Assembly (NCBI GenBank): GCA_002689655.1
Contig: NZHC01000053.1
Coordinates: 1 to 40,325 of the forward strand
Reading direction: 5' to 3'
From: Rhodopirellula sp.
Lineage (GTDB): Bacteria; Planctomycetota; Planctomycetia; Pirellulales; Pirellulaceae
DNA: 40,325 nt
The position numbers were made by a program, and so were the translations under genes. The notes under the pieces were generated by a model. That model did not search any database. It saw only the letters and a program-made list of their open reading frames with translations, and was not told the DNA's origin. Below, in pieces: positions 35,687 to 40,325 of this stretch (position 1 is its first letter; each line of letters starts with the position of its first letter).

Positions 35687-36480
35687 GCTGTCTACCGGAC
35701 TGGCAAGCCATGCTTCTGAGCAAGCATTCGCTGGTCGTGCTGCTGGAAAAGAACTCGCTAATCACTGCCTTGTTCATGGTGGGTGCAATTCTGTGGGTTT
35801 CCAGTTTCCTATCCCGCAAACTGACCCGCGGTAGAATCCACGCCTCAGCGATTGCCATTTTCATGGGTCTGGCCTTGGCCTACCTGGGTGGAATGATGAC
35901 TGGTGGCGAGAAGGGACTTGCTGATGTGCCGTTGCTTGCGGGCATCGGACTTCTTGGTGGCAGCATGTTCCGCGACCTCGCGATTGTGGCCACGGCATTC
36001 GGAGTACGCTTGCAGGAATTCATCGCTACCGGTCTCAGCGGAATCATTGCACTCACACTAGGAATCTTCGTCTCTTTTCTGATCGGGGGACTGGTGGCGT
36101 ATGCGTTCGGATATCGCGACGCCGAGAGCATCACCACCATCGGAGCAGGTGCGGCGACCTACATTGTGGGCCCCGTGACCGGAACAGCCTTGAACGCAAG
36201 CAGCGAAGTCATTGCCTTGAGTGTCGCCGCTGGGTTGGTCAAATCGATTCTAGTCATGATCCTGACGCCCTTTGTTGCGTCGAGAATTGGCTTAGACAAT
36301 CCGCGTTCGGCATTGATTTTCGGAGGCTTGATGGGAACAACCAGTGGAGTCGCGGCTGGTCTGGCCGCGACCGATGAAAGGCTTGTTCCCTACGGTGCCA
36401 TGACAGCAACCTTTTACACAGGACTAGGATGTTTGCTCGGTCCGTCCCTGATTTTCATGATCGTAAAATTGTTCACCTGA
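35683..36480 (+). CDS. madM: Malonate transporter subunit MadM
   Basis: 265 residues, about seven or eight membrane segments. Family text includes GMMTGGEKGLADVPLLAGIG, GGSMFRDLAIVATAFG, TTIGAGAATYIVGPVTG and GGLMGTTSGVAAGLAATD. It should be the larger subunit of the MadLM malonate carrier, importing malonate with sodium ions. The ATG overlaps the madL stop (ATGA) and has GGGAG 7 bases upstream, so the longer upstream frame is not used. The activating enzyme matB follows after 68 bases. Confidence 0.94.
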   Translation: MSCLPDWQAMLLSKHSLVVLLEKNSLITALFMVGAILWVSSFLSRKLTRGRIHASAIAIFMGLALAYLGGMMTGGEKGLADVPLLAGIGLLGGSMFRDLAIVATAFGVRLQEFIATGLSGIIALTLGIFVSFLIGGLVAYAFGYRDAESITTIGAGAATYIVGPVTGTALNASSEVIALSVAAGLVKSILVMILTPFVASRIGLDNPRSALIFGGLMGTTSGVAAGLAATDERLVPYGAMTATFYTGLGCLLGPSLIFMIVKLFT

Positions 36481-36548
36481 CCCTTGCCTACGTGATGACC
36501 TCAGCATTCTATCACTCTCAAAACAAAACATAAAAAACACGCATATCA

Positions 36549-38042
36549 ATGAAACTGATTTCACTCGCCAAAGCTCATGGCGATTCCGTCGCGATTTGTC
36601 AAGAACAGACGGAATACACTTACCAGCAATTGCTGCACCACTCAGCAGTGGTTGCATCATCCATCTTAGGTAGCTCCAACGATCTGCTGGAATCACGAGT
36701 TGCCTATCTAGTTCCTGCCGGATTCGACTACGTGACGGTCCAATGGGGAATCTGGCGTGCAGGAGGCGTTGCGGTGCCGCTAAGCCTGTCTGCAGCGGAA
36801 CCGGAACTTGAATATGCGATCACTGATTCGGACGCACAGCGGGTGATTACCAACACCGAACTGAGCACGAAACTTGCCCCCCTGTGTCAACGACTGGGAA
36901 TCCCGCTGACCGTGGTCGATGAAATATCCGGTGGTGATCCCCAACCATTGCCCATGATTCAGCCTGATCGTCGAGCGATGATCCTGTACACAAGTGGAAC
37001 CACCAACAAGCCCAAGGGGGTGGTCTCGACGCACGCTAATGTTGAAGCACAAGTCGAAGCTCTGGTAACCGCATGGCAGTGGCAAGACAGTGATGTGATT
37101 CCGCTTTTCCTGCCGCTTCATCACATCCATGGCATCATCAACGTGCTTTCATGTGCGTTGTGGTCAGGTGCTACCGTTGACACCTTCAGCCACTTCGATG
37201 CTGACGCAATTCTTGATCAAGTGGCAAAGAACCGGTACTCCGTTTTCATGGCAGTGCCAACCATTTACGTCAAGTTGATTCAACTGTTGCAAACAACGCC
37301 GGATCAACAACGCCAACAAATCGTGCGGGGGTTTGCGGAAATGCGTCTGATGGTATCGGGCTCTGCTGCGCTGCCGGCAAGTGTTCATCACGAGTGGACC
37401 AACCTGACCGGACAAGCCCTGCTTGAACGATACGGGATGACAGAAATTGGCATGGCATTGTCCAACCCGTACACCGGAGAACGAAGACCGGGCGCTGTCG
37501 GACAACCGCTTCCGAATGTGAAAATTCAACTCAAAAGTGAAGTAGGAGAAATCATTCAGACAGAAGGCACTGCGGGTGAGATCCAGGTTCAGGGCCCCTG
37601 TGTATTCCTTGAATACTGGAATAAGCCGGAAGCAACGGCAGACTCCTTTGACGATAGCTGGTTTCGCACAGGCGATATCGCGGTCATCGAATCAGGTTAC
37701 TTTCGCATCATGGGTCGTCAGTCAGTCGACATCATCAAAAGTGGCGGCTACAAACTCTCAGCCCTGGAGATTGAATCCGTCTTGTTGGACCATGAGTCCA
37801 TCCAGCAGTGTGCGGTTGTGGGCGTCGCAGACGATACCTGGGGTGAAGCAGTCGCGGTCGCCTGTGTGCTGCAGCCAGACTCGAAACTCGATCTGAAGGA
37901 ACTCAAAACCTGGTGCCGGGACTGCATGTCCAAGTACAAGATTCCCAAGCAACTGAAAATCGTAGAACAGCTGCCACGCAACGCAATGGGCAAGATTCAG
38001 AAACCCGCCGTCACCCGCATGTTTGGCATTGATGAAGGGTGA
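36549..38042 (+). CDS. matB: Malonyl-CoA synthetase (MatB-like acyl-CoA ligase)
   Basis: 497 residues of the AMP-forming acyl-CoA synthetase family. The AMP/phosphate loop YTSGTTNKPKG is near residue 147. LPLHHIHGIINVL and RYGMTEIGMALSNPYTGERR (near 293) are typical of MatB and human ACSF3, enzymes that activate malonate or methylmalonate. The hinge GRQSVDIIKSGGYKLSALEIE is near 388 and the catalytic lysine is in NAMGKIQK near 482. It is cytoplasmic. Placed directly after madLM, it gives a complete uptake and activation route. No clear ribosome site precedes the ATG. A general acyl-CoA ligase is the alternative; malonate is favoured by motif and context. Confidence 0.9.
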   Translation: MKLISLAKAHGDSVAICQEQTEYTYQQLLHHSAVVASSILGSSNDLLESRVAYLVPAGFDYVTVQWGIWRAGGVAVPLSLSAAEPELEYAITDSDAQRVITNTELSTKLAPLCQRLGIPLTVVDEISGGDPQPLPMIQPDRRAMILYTSGTTNKPKGVVSTHANVEAQVEALVTAWQWQDSDVIPLFLPLHHIHGIINVLSCALWSGATVDTFSHFDADAILDQVAKNRYSVFMAVPTIYVKLIQLLQTTPDQQRQQIVRGFAEMRLMVSGSAALPASVHHEWTNLTGQALLERYGMTEIGMALSNPYTGERRPGAVGQPLPNVKIQLKSEVGEIIQTEGTAGEIQVQGPCVFLEYWNKPEATADSFDDSWFRTGDIAVIESGYFRIMGRQSVDIIKSGGYKLSALEIESVLLDHESIQQCAVVGVADDTWGEAVAVACVLQPDSKLDLKELKTWCRDCMSKYKIPKQLKIVEQLPRNAMGKIQKPAVTRMFGIDEG

Positions 38043-38060
38043 AATGGTGATCTGACCATT
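38043..38060. terminator. Hairpin between convergent matB and dehydrogenase genes
   Basis: AATGGT at 38043-38048 pairs with ACCATT at 38055-38060, extendable by two pairs with one bulge. It sits directly at the matB stop in the 58-base convergent gap and has no T-tract; a weak bidirectional stop is possible. Confidence 0.3.
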
Positions 38061-38100
38061 CATCAGGCTAATATCAAGACCCGGCAACCTGAAATCAAAG

Positions 38101-39099
38101 TCAGGAGATCTCAAGCACGTACTTGCCAAACTGCGGTGAAGAACGCATTTGATCAATCGCTTGGTTGACATCTTCCAGCGTATAGACCGCGTCGATGACC
38201 GGTTCGATCTGACACTTTTCGACCAGATCGACCATGTTACTGAAGTCATCAGGTGAACCCATCGTTGAACCTTGAAGACGCAACTGCTTCCAGAACAGTT
38301 TGAACATATCAATCGATTCCGGAGCACCTGCTGTCGCGCCGTAGTTGATAATACGACCGCCCGGTGCAGCAAGCCCCATCAGTGCAGCGTAGCCGGGCCC
38401 ACCTGCACTGTCGATGATCAAATCAGGTGATCCAACCGTGGCGGCAAAACGCTTCTCCCAACCCTCCTCACGATAATCAAATCCGCCTTTAGCTCCCAAG
38501 CTGATGGCCCGGTCAATCTTGGCAACCGAGGACGAACTCACCCACACCTCAGCACCGATGGCTGTTGCAAATTGCAGGGCAAACGTGGCTACCCCACCCC
38601 CAATCCCAGTGACCAGAATTTTCTCGCCAGATTTCACATTCCCTTGTGAAAACAACGCTCGATAGGCGGTGGTGCCAGCCAAGGGGATGGCGGCGGATTG
38701 CTCCCAAGTCAAGCAGTCGGGCTTGCGATGCAACTGCTCAACAGAAACAGCAACCTCAGAAGCAAAGGTCCCGTCCTCAGGTAACCCGAGAATATGAAAT
38801 TGATCACTCTGCACAGCGGGATCCTCTCCCCAACCGATACCCGGATTCAAAATCACTTCCTGCCCTTCCCAAACCCCGTCCACTCCATCACCGCAAGACG
38901 AGACAATGCCGGCACCATCCGAACCCAAGACAACTGGAGGCTTGATCCCCGGGTACAAACCCACCGTGATCCAGTAATCACGACGGTTGAGCGCTGCCGC
39001 ATTGAGCTTGACAATCACCTGACCAGGATCCGGAGTCAGATCAACGCGTTGCTGCAGTTCCAAGGGCACTTTCTTACCGACAAGTGTCATGGCTTTCAT
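38101..39099 (-). CDS. Zinc-type alcohol dehydrogenase/quinone oxidoreductase (MDR)
   Basis: 332 residues of the medium-chain dehydrogenase superfamily. GroES-like N-terminal part: PGQVIVKLNAAALNRRDYWI and PPVVLGSDGAGIV. The NAD(P)-binding Rossmann part holds ILVTGIGGGVATFALQFA, then VWVSSSSVAKIDRAISLGA. The zinc-ligand Cys of true alcohol dehydrogenases is not seen at the usual place (the position after LNRRD is Tyr), and there is no structural four-Cys lobe, so it is nearer to the quinone-oxidoreductase type reducing an aldehyde, enone or quinone with NAD(P)H. The start is ATG 39099; TTG 39111 is in frame above it. It converges on matB. Confidence 0.9.
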   Translation of the reverse strand: MKAMTLVGKKVPLELQQRVDLTPDPGQVIVKLNAAALNRRDYWITVGLYPGIKPPVVLGSDGAGIVSSCGDGVDGVWEGQEVILNPGIGWGEDPAVQSDQFHILGLPEDGTFASEVAVSVEQLHRKPDCLTWEQSAAIPLAGTTAYRALFSQGNVKSGEKILVTGIGGGVATFALQFATAIGAEVWVSSSSVAKIDRAISLGAKGGFDYREEGWEKRFAATVGSPDLIIDSAGGPGYAALMGLAAPGGRIINYGATAGAPESIDMFKLFWKQLRLQGSTMGSPDDFSNMVDLVEKCQIEPVIDAVYTLEDVNQAIDQMRSSPQFGKYVLEIS

Positions 39100-39161
39100 C
39101 TTGATTCTCAATCTTTCAATATGGTTCTGTGGTCAACCCACAGTCAATGAATGACAGCAGT

Positions 39162-39228
39162 CACTGTTAACGGAGTCCACTGGAGAACGAAATCCACTGG
39201 TTAACGGTACCCACTGTTCGCGGGAATC
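39162..39228. repeat. Degenerate 17-bp repeat, four units, before the dehydrogenase gene
   Basis: Four successive 16-17-base units begin with CACTG: 39162-39177, 39178-39194, 39195-39211 and 39212-39228. Units one and three share TTAACGG and all end in a purine/AT-rich part with final C. It lies 60-130 bases upstream of the dehydrogenase start, where a regulator could bind. Confidence 0.5.
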
Positions 39229-39323
39229 ATTTCTGATTCCACATTGGACACAGAGAGTGAACAGGTAGCCCAATGCAGTTCACCTTTACACTGCGTCTGA
39301 CTCCGGTGTTCTTTCACCAGGCA

Positions 39324-40325
39324 TTACTTCGGCGGTCTTATTGAAGGGGTTGGAACAGACATTAGCAACGGGCCGTCATCGGGTATTTGCCCTCTCAGCA
39401 TCCTGCCGCCTTCTCCCGTCAATCGCAAGTAGTAATCCGTGGGCAAGCCCTCGTAGGTCAGAAAAGAGACATTTTCACCGACCGGTGGATCATTACTGCA
39501 TTTGAAGATCGCAGTTCCTTCATCGACTTCATCAAACATCGCGACGTAGATCATTTTTGCGCCACTTCGCTTGGCGGCAATCATCTGCGTCCAGAGGAAT
39601 TTACCTTTGAGTCTTGGAATGGCGTCCAGTTCACCTCCATGCAGATTTTTCCAACTGAAGCCAGGAAACACTACGGGTAAAAAATCAATCTCGTGCTGCA
39701 CACACCAATCCAAATCGGGCTTCCAAACACGATTTGCGTGCAGCGAAGCTTCCTGTGGTGATCGGTATCGACCGATAGTCCAAGGGCTCAAGACATCGGC
39801 CTTCTCAAGAATCTGATGCAGTGACGCATCAGCAACGGCATCGCGTTTCTGCTCTCTCCACCACGACGGCACTCCCAGCATCACGGCGCAGCCATCTGCC
39901 TTCAAAGCATCAATCAGTTCAGCACACTCGGCCAAACTGTACTCACGATCGTCACTGAATCCGACACCCCAAACTGCAACCAGCGGCTTTCCACGGTGGT
40001 TTAGGTATCGGCCACCGTGAGTAATGCCATCACGTTTCAATTGTTTCCAATCATCACTGATACGGGCAACCTGTCCCCTTCGCAATCCCGACAAATCGTA
40101 CATCACGGCCAACACTCTTCCTGTCTTCGATGCTGCATCGTGAGCATGAAAAAGCACCTTGTCTTTCTGTGCTTTCAGACGCGGCGAATCCAGCCCATTG
40201 GCAAACCGCTGCATAAAAACTCCATCGATGCCATAGTCACGCATCCAGCGAAAGTGACGACCAATCGTCTTTTCATTTGCGCTGCTGTAAACCTCGGCGG
40301 GACGACCATCTGAGTGATTGAATCG
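39324..40325 (-). CDS. GH99/GH71-like glycosidase domain protein, 5' truncated
   Basis: The frame is open from the window edge, 333 codons to the stop at 39324. The N-terminus is outside. Core text RHFRWMRDYGIDGVFMQRF, FLVFHAHDAA-like LFHAHDAASKTGRVLAVMYD, GKPLVAVWGVGFSD, and later FLPVVFPGFSWKNL and MIYVAMFDEVDEGTAIFK match the xylosidase/arabinosidase-like proteins related to glycoside hydrolase families 99 and 71. The acid residues DEVDEG are candidate active-site residues. It is probably exported (signal not in window) and acts on polysaccharide glycans; mannan or glucan cannot be told apart. Confidence 0.85.
   Translation of the reverse strand, partial: RFNHSDGRPAEVYSSANEKTIGRHFRWMRDYGIDGVFMQRFANGLDSPRLKAQKDKVLFHAHDAASKTGRVLAVMYDLSGLRRGQVARISDDWKQLKRDGITHGGRYLNHRGKPLVAVWGVGFSDDREYSLAECAELIDALKADGCAVMLGVPSWWREQKRDAVADASLHQILEKADVLSPWTIGRYRSPQEASLHANRVWKPDLDWCVQHEIDFLPVVFPGFSWKNLHGGELDAIPRLKGKFLWTQMIAAKRSGAKMIYVAMFDEVDEGTAIFKCSNDPPVGENVSFLTYEGLPTDYYLRLTGEGGRMLRGQIPDDGPLLMSVPTPSIRPPK

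Overview
The window reads as chromosomal DNA of a member of the Planctomycetota. Evidence for this is a DUF1559 protein with a prepilin-type N-terminus, a sulfatase, a ceramidase-like hydrolase, heme (CxxCH) proteins with planctomycete-type layouts, an ECF sigma factor followed by a von Willebrand A protein and a giant envelope protein, and long gene-poor spacers. Codon use looks even and about half of the bases are G+C by eye. I saw no rRNA, tRNA, insertion sequence, phage gene, CRISPR array or origin.

Layout. 1-621: 3' end of a heme protein. 1426-3748: ceramidase-like hydrolase (-) and a small hypothetical gene (+). 4101-15373: minus-strand unit of ECF sigma factor, vWA protein (ATGA overlap) and a ~2,376-residue membrane protein. 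16399-19183: SGNH hydrolase (+), alpha/beta hydrolase (-), DUF1853 protein (-). 19559-21153: small lipoprotein, DUF1559 gene and a clear intrinsic terminator, all minus. 22170-23222: thioredoxin-like gene read through an in-frame TGA. 23505-26250: xylose isomerase and divergent XylR. 26357-27524: DUF3859 protein and TrmK. 27870-29246: interrupted cytochrome gene. 29470-32701: sulfatase-hydrolase fusion and HpcH/HpaI aldolase. 32804-33928: sialidase-like propeller protein (-). 34224-38042: hydrolase, MadL, MadM and malonyl-CoA synthetase. 38101-39099: zinc-type dehydrogenase (-). 39324-40325: partial GH99/GH71-like protein (-).

The most interesting item is the gene at 22170-23222. Its frame is open for 350 codons except for one TGA at codon 77. 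Twenty-four nucleotides after that TGA lies a compact hairpin with a GGUCU apical loop, as in the bacterial SECIS of E. coli fdhF. I read it as an exported thioredoxin-fold selenoprotein with an Asp-rich calcium-type loop and an RGG-rich tail; an annotator using the standard code would split it into two fragments. A second in-frame TGA, in the cytochrome gene at 28218, has no comparable hairpin, and that gene also seems to have lost its natural start frame, so I favour a decaying gene there.

Working together: the xylose pair, the malonate uptake and activation set, and the sulfatase, esterase, aldolase and glycosidase-like genes fit an aerobic heterotroph that degrades sulfated or acylated polysaccharides. 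The ECF/vWA/giant-protein unit looks like a cell-envelope system of unknown function.
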